Shown here in pieces: positions 17,220 through 26,234 of a stretch of 64,000 bases of DNA. Both the position numbers and the translations under genes were made by a program. The first letter of the stretch is position 1. Each line of letters starts with the position of its first letter. The notes beneath the pieces were generated by a model. It worked only from the letters and a program-made list of their open reading frames with translations. It was not told the DNA's origin and searched no databases. Source of the stretch: Desulfurellaceae bacterium bin18 (GTDB lineage Bacteria > Desulfobacterota > Binatia > Bin18); the NCBI GenBank assembly GCA_002238415.1, contig MPMI01000021.1:1-64000 (forward strand). Reading direction: 5' to 3'.

Positions 17220-18632
17220 CTATACCTCCTTGGAGGACACCTCGGATGGGTTGGACGGGAGGCGTTGAGACGGGCGAGTCGCCCCATTATTCGAGCGAGC
17301 CAGAAATGTGTCCAGATAGCGCGTATGCAGCTTGCCGGCTAAAAAATCCCGGTCGCGCAGGATTCTCTGGTGGAGCGGGATATTCGTCTTAATGCCCTCG
17401 ATCCGATATTCCGCCAGGGCGGCGCGCATCCGTTGGACGGCCTCGTCACGCGTCTGGGCGCTCACAATGACCTTGGCCACCAGAGAGTCATAGTAAACGG
17501 GCACAGTGCTGTTTTCCATCACACCGGCTTCCACCCGAACCCCCATCCCGCCCGGGGGATGATAGGTCCGAATCGTCCCGGGGGAAGGCAGCATGGTGAT
17601 GGGGTCTTCGGCTACCACCCGGCACTCGATGGCGTGGCCCGAAAAACGGATATCCTTCTGGCGCCAGGGTAAGGGTTCACCCCCGGCCGAGCGGATGCCG
17701 GCCTGGACCACATCTATGCCCGTCATCATCTCCGTCACCGGGTGTTCGACCTGGACCCTGGTATTCATTTCAATAAAGTAGAAGTGGCCCTGGGGGTCGA
17801 GCAGAAACTCGATCGTTCCGACATTGGTATAGCCGACCGCTCGGGCGGCCTTGACCGCCACGGCGCCCATCCGTTCGCGCAGGCGTTTGGTCAGGGCCGG
17901 CGAGGGCGCTTCCTCAATAAGTTTCTGATAGCGGCGCTGGATCGAACACTCGCGTTCGCCCAGATGAATGACGTTGCGGTGCTGATCGCCCACGATCTGA
18001 AACTCGATATGACGGGCGCGTTCCAGATATTTCTCGACGTACAGCGTCCCGTTCCCAAACGCGTTTTCGCCCTCTTCCTGGGCAACGGCAAACAGGGTCG
18101 AGAGTTCCTGCTGATTCTGGACGACCCGCAGGCCGCGCCCACCGCCACCGCCCGCGGCTTTTATCAGAATGGGAAAACCGATCTGGGCCGCCACCGCCTG
18201 GGCTTCTTTGACATCCGTGGTCCCGGACGAGGTGCCGGATAAAACCGGCACGCCGGCGCGTTCCATGATCCGTCGCGCACGCGGTTTATCCCCCATCAGA
18301 CGGATGTTGCGGACGCGGGGGCCAATAAAGGTCAGGCCCGAGCGCTGACACGCCTCGGCAAAATCGCCATTCTCGGACAAAAAACCATAGCCGGGATGCA
18401 CGGCATCGGCGCCAAAGGCCAGCGCGGCACTGACAATCGCGGGAATATTGAGATAGCTTTCGAGCGGACTCGGCGGCCCGATACATACGCTCTCATCCGC
18501 CAGGCGGACGTGCAGGGCACCGCGGTCGGCCGTCGAGTACACGGCCACGGTAGCAATCTCCATGGCCCGGCAGGCCCGCAGGATACGGACCGCAATCTCG
18601 CCCCGATTCGCAATGAGTACTTTCTTAAACAC
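17220..18632 (-). CDS. accC: Acetyl-CoA carboxylase, biotin carboxylase subunit
   Basis: 470 aa from a GTG at 18632, chosen because FKKVLIANRGEIAVRI is the canonical N-terminus; the open frame upstream is repeat sequence (array B). ATP-grasp features are GGGGGRGLR, VEKYLERARHIEFQI, EMNTRVQVEHPVTEM and the biotin-carboxylase C-terminal domain. It carboxylates the biotin on AccB, the first step of fatty-acid synthesis. It is probably co-transcribed with accB upstream, although array B separates them. Confidence 0.97.
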   Translation of the reverse strand: MFKKVLIANRGEIAVRILRACRAMEIATVAVYSTADRGALHVRLADESVCIGPPSPLESYLNIPAIVSAALAFGADAVHPGYGFLSENGDFAEACQRSGLTFIGPRVRNIRLMGDKPRARRIMERAGVPVLSGTSSGTTDVKEAQAVAAQIGFPILIKAAGGGGGRGLRVVQNQQELSTLFAVAQEEGENAFGNGTLYVEKYLERARHIEFQIVGDQHRNVIHLGERECSIQRRYQKLIEEAPSPALTKRLRERMGAVAVKAARAVGYTNVGTIEFLLDPQGHFYFIEMNTRVQVEHPVTEMMTGIDVVQAGIRSAGGEPLPWRQKDIRFSGHAIECRVVAEDPITMLPSPGTIRTYHPPGGMGVRVEAGVMENSTVPVYYDSLVAKVIVSAQTRDEAVQRMRAALAEYRIEGIKTNIPLHQRILRDRDFLAGKLHTRYLDTFLARSNNGATRPSQRLPSNPSEVSSKEV

Positions 18633-18651
18633 GTGACTCGAACTCTTCTGA

Positions 18652-18688
18652 AGACCCAACAGACCCAACAGACCCAATAGACTCAACT
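18652..18688. repeat. TTGGGTC-type array B between accB and accC
   Basis: Four 9-bp units AGACCCAAC, AGACCCAAC, AGACCCAAT and AGACTCAAC (plus-strand reading), directly abutting the accB stop codon. It is the shortest array in the window and lacks a complementary half. Confidence 0.85.
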
Positions 18689-19133
18689 AAACAGGCTCAA
18701 GCAGAAACAGCGCCTGGCCGTATTCGACCGGCTGGCCGTTCTCGACCAAAACCCGGCGCACCCGCCCCCGAATCTCCGCCTCGATTTCATTCATCATTTT
18801 CATGGCTTCAATAATGCACACCACATCGCCGGTTTCCACCGTCCCGCCGACGGCCACAAAGGGCGAAGTGTCAGGGTTGGGCGCGCCATAGAATGTCCCG
18901 ACCATAGGCGAGACGATGGTCAAGCTGGGGTCGAGGCCGTCCTGGGCTGTGGTGGTCGTCTCTGCCGGAGGCAAGACCGGAGGCGCGGCCGGCTGCGGCC
19001 GGACAGTCGCGGGCACGGAAGCCGCTTCCCCGCGCACCAAGCGGACCTCGCCCGCACGATTTTTGACTTCCAGCTCGGCCACACCCTTTTCTTCCATCAA
19101 CTCAATGAGCTTGCGGATATCGTCAATCTCCAT
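18687..19133 (-). CDS. accB: Acetyl-CoA carboxylase biotin carboxyl carrier protein
   Basis: 148 aa. The biotinylation motif [12 protein letters not shown] lies in the C-terminal lipoyl/biotinyl domain ([19 protein letters not shown] onward). A Pro/Ala-rich linker separates it from an N-terminal helix ([18 protein letters not shown]). It carries carboxybiotin from AccC to the carboxyltransferase. The aroQ-accB-accC order is common in bacteria. Confidence 0.96.
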   Translation of the reverse strand: MEIDDIRKLIELMEEKGVAELEVKNRAGEVRLVRGEAASVPATVRPQPAAPPVLPPAETTTTAQDGLDPSLTIVSPMVGTFYGAPNPDTSPFVAVGGTVETGDVVCIIEAMKMMNEIEAEIRGRVRRVLVENGQPVEYGQALFLLEPV

Positions 19134-19230
19134 AGGTATCCTTACTCGATGGCCTCCCGGCGACTCTCTTTATAGCACGCTCTGCTCCCGGCGGGACACT
19201 GACATCGTTCTGACCGATCTGAGAGCGGGT

Positions 19231-19671
19231 TTACTTCTGGACAAGTGCAACCGCCGCGCGCAAGCCCAGCAGATAGCTGTCCAGGCCAAAGCCGCAGATC
19301 TGCCCGACCGCCGCCCGCGCGATATAGGAGTGATGGCGAAACGCTTCACGTTTATACAGATTCGAGAGATGGACCTCGATAGTCGGGAGCTCCACAGATA
19401 AAATCGCGTCCAGCAGGGCAACACTCGTATGGGTATAGGCGCCGGCATTGATGATGAGCGCTGCGTACTGTCCGCGGGCGGCCTGGATCTTATCGACCAA
19501 TTGCCCCTCGTGATTCGACTGGAAGGTCTCGACCTCGACACCGAGTTCCTGGGCCAGGGCCGCAATCCGGGCGTTCACATCGGCCAGGGTCGTCGTCCCG
19601 TAAATTTCGGGCTCACGCAGACCCAGCATATTCAGATTCGGGCCGTGTAAGACAAGAATGCGTATCGACAT
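19231..19671 (-). CDS. aroQ: Type II 3-dehydroquinate dehydratase
   Basis: 146 aa. It catalyses the third shikimate-pathway step. Motifs are [18 protein letters not shown] with the catalytic Tyr lid, [23 protein letters not shown], and an Arg in the late [13 protein letters not shown] segment. Length matches the dodecameric type II family. It lies 97 bp upstream of accB on the same strand. Confidence 0.96.
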   Translation of the reverse strand: MSIRILVLHGPNLNMLGLREPEIYGTTTLADVNARIAALAQELGVEVETFQSNHEGQLVDKIQAARGQYAALIINAGAYTHTSVALLDAILSVELPTIEVHLSNLYKREAFRHHSYIARAAVGQICGFGLDSYLLGLRAAVALVQK

Positions 19672-19752
19672 GAGAAAGGAGAAAGTGTAGGGGCAAACAG
19701 TAATAGCGTCAAGGTGTTAGCGTGGGGGAGACCGCCTGCTCGGGAAAAGAAA

Positions 19753-20628
19753 TCAGGCCGAGGTCCGGCGCAGGAAATCACCCACCCGCCCCTCCGCCTT
19801 GCGGATGTCGTCCTCATATTTCAGCAGCAGATTGAGCGTGGATTTGACGGCCGGCGCGTCCAATTCCCGTATCCCAAGCGCCAGCAGAGCGCGCGCCCAG
19901 TCCAGGGTTTCGGCTATGCTCGGCGCCTTCTTGACCTCGAGCCGGCGCAGACTGTTCACAAAGCGCGCCACCTGACGTTGCAGTTGCTCGTCCACCCCCG
20001 GCACCTTGAGGGCGATAATCCGGGCTTCCAACTCAACACCGGGGAAATCGATATAGAGATGGAGGCAGCGACGTTTGAGTGCTTCCGAGAGTTCCCTGGC
20101 CCGGTTGGAGGTCAGCATGACCGCCGGCCGTTGGACTGCTCGGACTGTGCCCAGCTCCGGGATACTCACCTGAAAATCGCTCAGCAGCTCAAGCAGGAAC
20201 GCCTCGAACTCTTCATCAGCTTTATCCACCTCGTCGATGAGCAGCACAACTTTGCGGGGCGTACTGATTGCGCGCAGCAGGGGCCGCTCCAGCAGATACT
20301 CGCGGGAAAAAATATGAGCCGAGCTTTCCTCCCAGCCCAAGTCCTGGGCCGTATCCGTCTGAATTCTGAGCAACTGCTTCTGATAGTTCCACTCGTATAA
20401 GGCGCGCGCCTCATCCAGCCCCTCGTAGCATTGCAGGCGGATGAGCTCGGTCCGGAGCAACTCGGCCAGGACTTTGGCCAGTTCGGTTTTCCCCACCCCG
20501 GCCGGCCCCTCGATGAGCAGCGGTTTCTCCAGGACCAGGGACAGGTAGAGCGCGGTCTCGACTTTGGGCACCGTCAGGTAGTGGCACTGCCTGAGCCCGG
20601 CGTGAATGGCGTCAAGAGAAATCTCCAC
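19753..20628 (-). CDS. MoxR-family AAA+ ATPase
   Basis: 291 aa from a GTG whose G overlaps the upstream stop (TAGTG). Walker A is GPAGVGKTELAK near residue 40 and Walker B VVLLIDEVDKAD near 108; the MoxR lid domain follows. MoxR ATPases act as chaperones that load metals or assemble complexes, usually beside a von Willebrand-A protein, but none is encoded next to it here. The partner is therefore unknown. Confidence 0.9.
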   Translation of the reverse strand: MEISLDAIHAGLRQCHYLTVPKVETALYLSLVLEKPLLIEGPAGVGKTELAKVLAELLRTELIRLQCYEGLDEARALYEWNYQKQLLRIQTDTAQDLGWEESSAHIFSREYLLERPLLRAISTPRKVVLLIDEVDKADEEFEAFLLELLSDFQVSIPELGTVRAVQRPAVMLTSNRARELSEALKRRCLHLYIDFPGVELEARIIALKVPGVDEQLQRQVARFVNSLRRLEVKKAPSIAETLDWARALLALGIRELDAPAVKSTLNLLLKYEDDIRKAEGRVGDFLRRTSA

Positions 20629-21362
20629 TAGACCTCGATCACCATGCCGTCATGGGCGCATTCCAGCGAGACCTCGCCCAGCCGTTCAAGAACTTCCCGA
20701 CCAATATGGCTGAGCAGCAGGCGTCTACAGCCCAAGCGGTGCTGCTCCTGGAGGATCGTGGGATAGCTGATATGGAACGCGGTTTCGGTCTGAAAATAGC
20801 AACACTCACAGATAAACAGGTCGGTCCCGTGCGAATACCGGACCAGGTCCTCGTTCCAGCCACAATCGCCGGAATACAACAGCGCCCGGTCGGCGGTTTC
20901 GACCCGATAGCCAAACGAGATATCACGCTCCTGGTGCGGCACGCGGAAGGGCAACAACTGCACGCCAAAGAGGGCCTTCTGCTGTCCCGGCATCAGTTCC
21001 CGGAAGCGGATATCAAAACAGCACGGCCGTTGCGACAACTCGCGGTACATGGTGGCGTGGAGGGTGCGCACCCGCTCTTCGGTCCCCGGCGGCCCGACGA
21101 TGGTGAGCGGCCGGGAGCGCTGGTTTTCATAGATATATTCGAGAAAGAGAAACGGCAGGCCGCCAAAATGGTCGCCGTGCAGATGGCTGATAGCCACAAA
21201 GTCTATGCGATCCGCCGAAATACCGAGCGACTTGAGGGCGAGCAGCGTGGTCGTGCCGCAGTCGAGCAGAAAACAGGCTTCGGGGGCTTCAACCAGATAG
21301 CCGCTATGACGCCGCCCCCCGTTACAGAACGCATCACCCGCGCCGAGCACTGTCACCCGCAT
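20628..21362 (-). CDS. Metallo-beta-lactamase-fold hydrolase (RNase Z-like)
   Basis: 244 aa; the ATG at 21362 follows GAGGC and begins MRVTVLGAGDAFCNGGR, typical of the fold. The metal motif HLHGDHFGG is near residue 57, with SGDCGWNEDLVRY and a late LLLSHIGRE. Arrangement and length resemble RNase Z/arylsulfatase-type or PqqB-like MBL proteins. A tRNA 3'-processing role is possible but not proven. It is translationally coupled to the MoxR gene. Confidence 0.8.
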   Translation of the reverse strand: MRVTVLGAGDAFCNGGRRHSGYLVEAPEACFLLDCGTTTLLALKSLGISADRIDFVAISHLHGDHFGGLPFLFLEYIYENQRSRPLTIVGPPGTEERVRTLHATMYRELSQRPCCFDIRFRELMPGQQKALFGVQLLPFRVPHQERDISFGYRVETADRALLYSGDCGWNEDLVRYSHGTDLFICECCYFQTETAFHISYPTILQEQHRLGCRRLLLSHIGREVLERLGEVSLECAHDGMVIEV

Positions 21363-21401
21363 GTCTTGCCTCGCACTGCCAAGAGCGGCCGTGTCCCCAA
21401 A

Positions 21402-21457
21402 AGAAAAACGGAGGAGGGGGCTCGGGGGATACTTCCCCCGTAAAAAGGAACCTCCGT
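21402..21457 (-). terminator. Rho-independent terminator downstream of the Dnd/antitoxin transcripts
   Basis: On the minus strand, ACGGAGG pairs with CCTCCGT around an inner CGGGGG/CCCCCG hairpin, and the outer stem runs into TTTTTCTTTT. This is a convincing intrinsic terminator. It would separate the accessory region above 21.6 kb from the housekeeping run below. Confidence 0.7.
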
Positions 21458-21586
21458 CTCTCCACACTCTCCCTTTGAGCCGCTCCTGGCCTGAGTTCTA
21501 CCGTGTTTGGTGTGTACGGACAAGGGTTTGTGTAACCCCAAGGCCGGAGCGTTTTACGTCAGGCTGTAGCCATGTCGTTCCGCTCG

Positions 21587-21613
21587 CGTCATGCCGGACT
21601 TGATCCGGCATCC
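21587..21613. repeat. Short dispersed palindrome
   Basis: ATGCCGGACTTGATCCGGCAT is a near-perfect palindrome of a type scattered through many bacterial genomes. The 21363-21637 gap contains otherwise only the terminator. Confidence 0.5.
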
Positions 21614-21637
21614 GGAGGTCGGATCGTCCACGCGGTA

Positions 21638-21976
21638 TCATCCGGCCTTCTTGTCAAACACCGCCTGGCGCAGCAGCCCATTCAATCGCGTCTGCCAGCC
21701 TGCGCCGGTCGCCCGGAGCTGCGCGACCAGATCGGCATCAAGGCGCACGCTCACCCGCACCTTCACCGGCGCCTTCTGTTTCCCACGCCGCCGTGCCGGC
21801 TGAAGCCACGCCGCTTCCTCTGCGGTCAGCTCGTGGGTGTCCGGGTCGCGGAGAATCCCGACCTGGATGGCGGTCTCGTCGTCATATTGGGCCTTGATGG
21901 CGTCGAACGACAGCGGCCCGGCAGCCAGCGCGCGCAGCTCCGATTTGGAAGGAAGAGGGGGGTTATTTTTTGGCAT
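21638..21976 (-). CDS. BrnA-like antitoxin
   Basis: 112 aa. The C-terminal ~45 residues (VKVRVSVRLDADLVAQLRA, then GAGWQTRLNGLLRQAV) form the ribbon-helix-helix module of BrnA-type antitoxins. The ATG at 21976 was chosen over one 30 bp upstream because it gives MPKNNPPLPSKSE. BrnA normally follows a BrnT toxin gene; none is seen here. The upstream neighbour is a HicB-like gene, so this may be an orphan regulator. Confidence 0.75.
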   Translation of the reverse strand: MPKNNPPLPSKSELRALAAGPLSFDAIKAQYDDETAIQVGILRDPDTHELTAEEAAWLQPARRRGKQKAPVKVRVSVRLDADLVAQLRATGAGWQTRLNGLLRQAVFDKKAG

Positions 21977-21989
21977 ATTTCCAGCCCTA

Positions 21990-22202
21990 TCAGGCCGCGG
22001 CTTCAACCTGTTGGACTGTTACGTCTGCCGGAAGAGGTGAGCCTTCATCTCGTAAGCTCTCCAGATAGGCAGCGGTTGCTTCCTGGATATTATCTAACGC
22101 TTCCTCTTTTGTGTCACCCTGCGAATGACAGCCCTTAAGGGCGGGACACCATATATGGAAGCCCCCCTCCTCTTCTGATTCAAGAATTACGGTATAGCGC
22201 AT
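21990..22202 (-). CDS. HicB-like antitoxin domain protein
   Basis: 70 aa. YTVILESEEEGGFHIWCPAL followed by GCHSQGDTKEEALDNIQEA is the HicB partial RNase-H fold (UPF0150). No HicA double-stranded-RNA-binding toxin is encoded next to it, and it lacks a C-terminal DNA-binding domain. It overlaps the upstream 105-aa gene by 16 bp, implying coupling. Confidence 0.85.
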   Translation of the reverse strand: MRYTVILESEEEGGFHIWCPALKGCHSQGDTKEEALDNIQEATAAYLESLRDEGSPLPADVTVQQVEAAA

Positions 22203-22504
22203 CTCTTCTCTCGGCGTTTGGGGGAGATTTCCCCAGGTTTAGGAGTTGGTATTGGCGGAGGGGTCAGCAAAATGTTGATGAGTGCTTGGTGCGCTTCGAG
22301 CGTCATCGCTTCTGTAAGTAGGGAATCGTCTTCCCCATCTCTACAAATCCGGTACAGCGCTTTTTCCTCCGGGGCGGGGAGTCCTACGCCATGCTCATCA
22401 CATTCCATGAGTAATTCGCTCACCAACCTCTCTCCGGCTTGAATTTTTCCGTGTGACCGGGCAGCTATCCCGATAAAACAAGCATCCACAACATCAAGCT
22501 TCAT
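22187..22504 (-). CDS. Unrecognised 105-aa protein coupled to a HicB-like gene
   Basis: 105 aa, ATG at 22504 with GGGGAAG upstream. I do not recognise it. It is mostly helical and acidic in the middle (ELLMECDEHGVGLPAPEEK), then a Pro-rich segment (LLTPPPIPTPKPGEISP) and a basic tail. It may be a partner of the HicB-like protein. Confidence 0.55.
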   Translation of the reverse strand: MKLDVVDACFIGIAARSHGKIQAGERLVSELLMECDEHGVGLPAPEEKALYRICRDGEDDSLLTEAMTLEAHQALINILLTPPPIPTPKPGEISPKRREKRCAIP

Positions 22505-22604
22505 CCGACTTCCCCTCTGTCACCAAGAATATTCCCCAGGCAGGATCAATAATATCCGATTGGGGAGAGAAAGGTTTGAGACCTGTTGACCGAAGAAACT
22601 TCAT
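22494..22604 (-). CDS. Possible 36-aa peptide
   Basis: A short frame from the ATG at 22604 (MKFLRSTGLKPFSPQSD, then IIDPAWGIFL) ends inside the start of the 105-aa gene, giving an overlapping stop/start. It has only a weak ribosome site. It may be a leader peptide or chance. Confidence 0.25.
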   Translation of the reverse strand: MKFLRSTGLKPFSPQSDIIDPAWGIFLVTEGKSDEA

Positions 22605-22625
22605 CAGGGCCACCAGTGGCAGGAC

Positions 22626-23603
22626 TCAACTCGGGCTAGTCCCAATAAGGGGAACGAAGCGTAGCAAGTAACAGTTATCTATTTCAGCGAATATCGTCCT
22701 TAAGAAGCTCTCCCATCTTCTCGTCGTAAAAGCCCACGCATCCTCTAAAGTATGACTAACTTCTCTAAGTGCCAATAAGATATCTCCAGCAAGCGCTAAC
22801 CTCAGTAAGGTTCTAGCAAAATATTTGCACTCTGGGTCTGTCGCGTAGCCTTGGAGGTCAGATAGAAATTCTTCTAAGGTAGCCTTTCCTTCTAGGGCGG
22901 ATAGGTATTCTTCAAAAAGGCTTGTGAACTCCTGATGTCGATTTAAGTCCTGGACCTCGCTAAAGCCGACGAATGGTGTGTAGTTAATCAAGTTTCTTTC
23001 AATAGACTCATCGGTGGGGTCAGTAATATACGCAGTTTTCGATACACGCGCGTAGGCATCATGAGAAACCTCATAACTATTATAGATGTTATAAAATCGC
23101 GTCCAGGGAGTTTTATGATGCGGATTTCTCCCTATATCTCTGGTTGTTATGCCAAAAACGTGACGGCGCAAATCGACGGGTACTACCTGAACCCGAACTG
23201 CCCTATCTAGTTGCAGCTCTGTAATCGTTCGACCTTGAAGACAAAGCAAGCCATGAACGGAGAAATAACTTGCATAGTAATTCGTTACGCGTGCCCATGT
23301 TTCCAGGCCATTCTTTGCGAGCATGTAATGGGCTGCGGTATTACCCATGGCTCTCTGTAGAAACTCTAATGCTTGATTCATGAGACAAACAGCAATTTGA
23401 GAGTCTTTAATATAGAGGCCACTCCTAACGTGAGATGACTGGTAATTATTCCCTCTTAGCCAACCACTAAGATGATTAGAGACTGATATTGTACTTGCTA
23501 CGAATGGTGCGGATGCAAGGGCCGCCTTCTGGTCGTTCAGCAGCCAAGTGTGATCCAGCATAACCTTAGTATCCGCTGGAGGGGAATTAATTACTGTGGC
23601 CAT
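22626..23603 (-). CDS. Unknown protein at the end of the Dnd operon, weakly HEPN-like
   Basis: 325 aa. The ATG at 23603 lies 1 bp beyond the dndB stop, so it is very likely in the dnd transcript. I do not recognise the family. Residues 66-120 look like a helical bundle containing WARVTNYYASYFSVHGLL, which resembles the core helix of HEPN/Abi-like nucleases, but I cannot locate a convincing R-x4-6-H catalytic motif. Further helices fill 220-310. The protein replaces the usual dptFGH restriction genes in position, so it is a candidate effector or accessory factor. This is inference. Confidence 0.5.
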   Translation of the reverse strand: MATVINSPPADTKVMLDHTWLLNDQKAALASAPFVASTISVSNHLSGWLRGNNYQSSHVRSGLYIKDSQIAVCLMNQALEFLQRAMGNTAAHYMLAKNGLETWARVTNYYASYFSVHGLLCLQGRTITELQLDRAVRVQVVPVDLRRHVFGITTRDIGRNPHHKTPWTRFYNIYNSYEVSHDAYARVSKTAYITDPTDESIERNLINYTPFVGFSEVQDLNRHQEFTSLFEEYLSALEGKATLEEFLSDLQGYATDPECKYFARTLLRLALAGDILLALREVSHTLEDAWAFTTRRWESFLRTIFAEIDNCYLLRFVPLIGTSPS

Positions 23604-23604
23604 A

Positions 23605-24675
23605 TCAGGAGGGAAATACGAGGGAAATCACTCGCCTTGTCAATTCACGAATTCCACCCTCGCCTACGTAGGTTATGCCTTTTTTCTTCTCCTCAGCGGT
23701 GCTGAAGGAAAACTGTTCCAGCTTTTTCATGTATGGAGTGAAAGTCTCTTTGTCTATGCATAGTCCGTCTTTATCACTCACAGGTATGTCCTTTTTTCTG
23801 AGATCAGTAACAATATCTTCAAGGAGATTAAGTAACGCAGACACTCCAACATATTTGCACAGGAAGAACGCCTTATTGTCCCATTGGACAGAATACGAAC
23901 CTTGAATCGCCTTAAAGTATGCCAGTAACAGGTCATGTTGCAGACGTTGCTCAAAGAAATCCTGCCCTGTAGAAGAGAACAAGTGGCCTTTCTTAAAGAG
24001 TTTCTTCAGCGCAGAGATAAACGACGCCTGACTTATGATACGGTTCCCGCCCCCCACCATACTAATACGATCCTTCCATGGAGAGTCAGGGGTCTCTTCA
24101 TTAAGAAGCGCAACGAGATCCTGGCATCTCTCATCTTCAAAGGTCACCGTTTCCTTGTCGCGCAACATTGGAATAAGGTCATAGACTAGGGAAGGATTGA
24201 TTTTTCTTTGATTCCCGTTGATCGATCGGAAAATGGATGCCTTGTTAGAGTCGTCAAGGTCTATGAAGGCAGTCACAACAACATTAAGGTCGACTTCTCC
24301 TGAGTATTTCGGATCGAATGCCCAAAGACGATGTTGTCCATCGATGACGAACGCTTCCCCAGCAGGGCATTCGTGAATATAAAGGCAACCATCTTTGTAA
24401 TAACTCTTTGAACTAAGGCTGACGATTATTGCGTTGGGCAGGAGCAGCGGAGTTGAGCCGTTTGCAGTGAGAAATTTACCAATGGCTCTAAGTCGGTCGG
24501 TACGCAGACCACGCTGAATTCCTTCTCGGTTATACTGTGTCCTCTCGGAAGTGTAAGCCACCTGAAGAAGTTTCTTTGCTGAAATTGTAAACAAGTAGAA
24601 CTCTTTCTCACCCTGTAAAACCGAAAGGGCTTGTATAGGAGCTAGAAATTTCTTTGATTCAGGTTTCTTCTCCAT
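23605..24675 (-). CDS. dndB: DndB-like regulator of DNA phosphorothioation (DGQHR protein)
   Basis: About 356 aa from the ATG at 24675, just after the dndE-ATPase stop; a TTG at 24699 is an alternative. The family-defining DGQHR motif is at 112-116 (FVIDGQHRLWAF). FRSINGNQRKINPSLVYDL matches the DNA-binding region of DGQHR proteins. DndB represses dnd transcription and tunes how many sites receive sulfur. It comes fourth in the operon, while in canonical dndBCDE it is first or divergent. Confidence 0.88.
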   Translation of the reverse strand: MEKKPESKKFLAPIQALSVLQGEKEFYLFTISAKKLLQVAYTSERTQYNREGIQRGLRTDRLRAIGKFLTANGSTPLLLPNAIIVSLSSKSYYKDGCLYIHECPAGEAFVIDGQHRLWAFDPKYSGEVDLNVVVTAFIDLDDSNKASIFRSINGNQRKINPSLVYDLIPMLRDKETVTFEDERCQDLVALLNEETPDSPWKDRISMVGGGNRIISQASFISALKKLFKKGHLFSSTGQDFFEQRLQHDLLLAYFKAIQGSYSVQWDNKAFFLCKYVGVSALLNLLEDIVTDLRKKDIPVSDKDGLCIDKETFTPYMKKLEQFSFSTAEEKKKGITYVGEGGIRELTRRVISLVFPS

Positions 24676-24677
24676 GG

Positions 24678-26234
24678 CTAACTGCCTTGATCCTTCCAAA
24701 ACTGTCTCGCGGATGCCACCGTAAGATTACCTTGCAAGCGCAAAGCAGCTTCAGCCTTTTTCAGGTCGTGGCGAACGAATCCCCCAAGCACTTTCTTCTG
24801 CTGCGCGCCACTTAGCGTATGCGGTGAAAAATGCACACCGCACTCCGCAAGCTCAGCAAAGTTGGTCGCGTGATCGCCCGTTGTCACAAAAGCATCCGCG
24901 TCTTGAGAGGCGAGCCACACTGGAAATCCCCATGAACGGCCCTGACGCGCTAGGGAACCAAGCAAACCCGCTTTGCCTTCTTTTGGTAGGAGTAGGTGAG
25001 CCTCGTCCACAAAAAGCACCATTTTGACGGGTTGGATGCTGTTCTTCACCGCAAGATTCTGATTCAGATGCTTCATGAGGAAGTTCAAGATAAGTGCGAC
25101 AACCAATGCCTTGGTTTCGCTATCGTTCCCAATGTCTTTGAAGTCAATCACTATTGAGCTGCTGAGCCACTCCTCCAGACTGATGGTCGTCTTTTCCTGG
25201 TTGAGTAAGTTTCTAACGGCTGAATTATTGAGTCCTTCCTCAAGACCAAGCGAACTTGGTGCATTGGCAAATATGTTGAGTCGATTGATCTTTTGTATGA
25301 TGGCTAAATCTACGCCCTCTGCACCATTTTGCTCAAGTTGGAGAGCGAGGGATGAGAAGTCAGGGGTCGGAAGTTGCTGATATGTATCGCTAATACTCCG
25401 CTCTTGTTTCGCGCCGAGTTGGCGCGCGAAGCAACGAATTAAACCGGCAATCTCATAGGCAATCTGAGCGTTACGTGTGAGGTCTGAGGAGCGATAGAGT
25501 GGGTTGATCGGTAAACTCTGCCGAATGAGTCGTATGTAACGTGCCCCGGTTTGTTCCAAAAATTGGGCACGGTTTTTTCCTTGCTGAGGGTTATTCGGGT
25601 CGTCTTCCAATTCACCTTTAAGGTCGAAGAAAACAAAGCGTACTCCCTGATTGGATAGCTGAGCGAGTAGGTCAAGAGCGAGTTGGCTTTTGCCTGAACC
25701 TGGTTCACCAGAAATGACGAGGAGTCCGTTCTTCGTGTCTGGACCATTGATGCTCCATTCAGGAGCTTCAGCCAATACCTTTAGTTTAACCTCTTGCTCT
25801 ACTATCTGCTCTACTACGGGCATGGGCGCAACGTGAGATTTACGATTCTCGCCGAAGCCAGGATCGGCAATTTTGAGTAGAGCAGCGACAAAGCGTGTCT
25901 GGTCGTTTCTCGACTCCTCCCAAATTTGTTTTAATCGTTGACAGCCATATTCAAAATGTTGCCGGAACTCTTGGCGATACTCGCTTTCGTTCAATCTCTT
26001 CCCTACACGATGATTCAATGCCGCCCGCACAACATCGCCGAGTTCGTTACCAATCACGGTTTCATCGTCCAGGTCTTTCCCTTGGGAGTCCGTCGATTTG
26101 AAGCTGGAAGGAACGCCTTCGCCCAAAGCCAGGAACAAAGCCGAGCGGCCTAAGACAGCTTTGTTCCGCGCTCCAACCCGTTGGTGCACATTTTCTATGA
26201 ATTCTTCACTGGCACGGCTCGGCTTAAACCTCAT
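24678..26234 (-). CDS. dndE: DndE domain fused to a HerA/FtsK-like ATPase
   Basis: 518 aa; its ATG overlaps the dndD stop by 4 bp. Residues 1-110 match DndE (MRFKPSRASEEFIENVHQR, GRSALFLALGEG), the small nicked-DNA-binding subunit of the Dnd complex. Residues ~145-518 form a HerA/DUF87-type P-loop ATPase: Walker A GEPGSGKS at 176-183, Walker B VLFVDEAH near 406-413, then SLARQGRSWGFPVWLASQD. Standard DndE is only ~110-130 aa. The fusion suggests DNA translocation coupled directly to the sulfur-modification complex. No separate dndE is present. Confidence 0.85.
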   Translation of the reverse strand: MRFKPSRASEEFIENVHQRVGARNKAVLGRSALFLALGEGVPSSFKSTDSQGKDLDDETVIGNELGDVVRAALNHRVGKRLNESEYRQEFRQHFEYGCQRLKQIWEESRNDQTRFVAALLKIADPGFGENRKSHVAPMPVVEQIVEQEVKLKVLAEAPEWSINGPDTKNGLLVISGEPGSGKSQLALDLLAQLSNQGVRFVFFDLKGELEDDPNNPQQGKNRAQFLEQTGARYIRLIRQSLPINPLYRSSDLTRNAQIAYEIAGLIRCFARQLGAKQERSISDTYQQLPTPDFSSLALQLEQNGAEGVDLAIIQKINRLNIFANAPSSLGLEEGLNNSAVRNLLNQEKTTISLEEWLSSSIVIDFKDIGNDSETKALVVALILNFLMKHLNQNLAVKNSIQPVKMVLFVDEAHLLLPKEGKAGLLGSLARQGRSWGFPVWLASQDADAFVTTGDHATNFAELAECGVHFSPHTLSGAQQKKVLGGFVRHDLKKAEAALRLQGNLTVASARQFWKDQGS

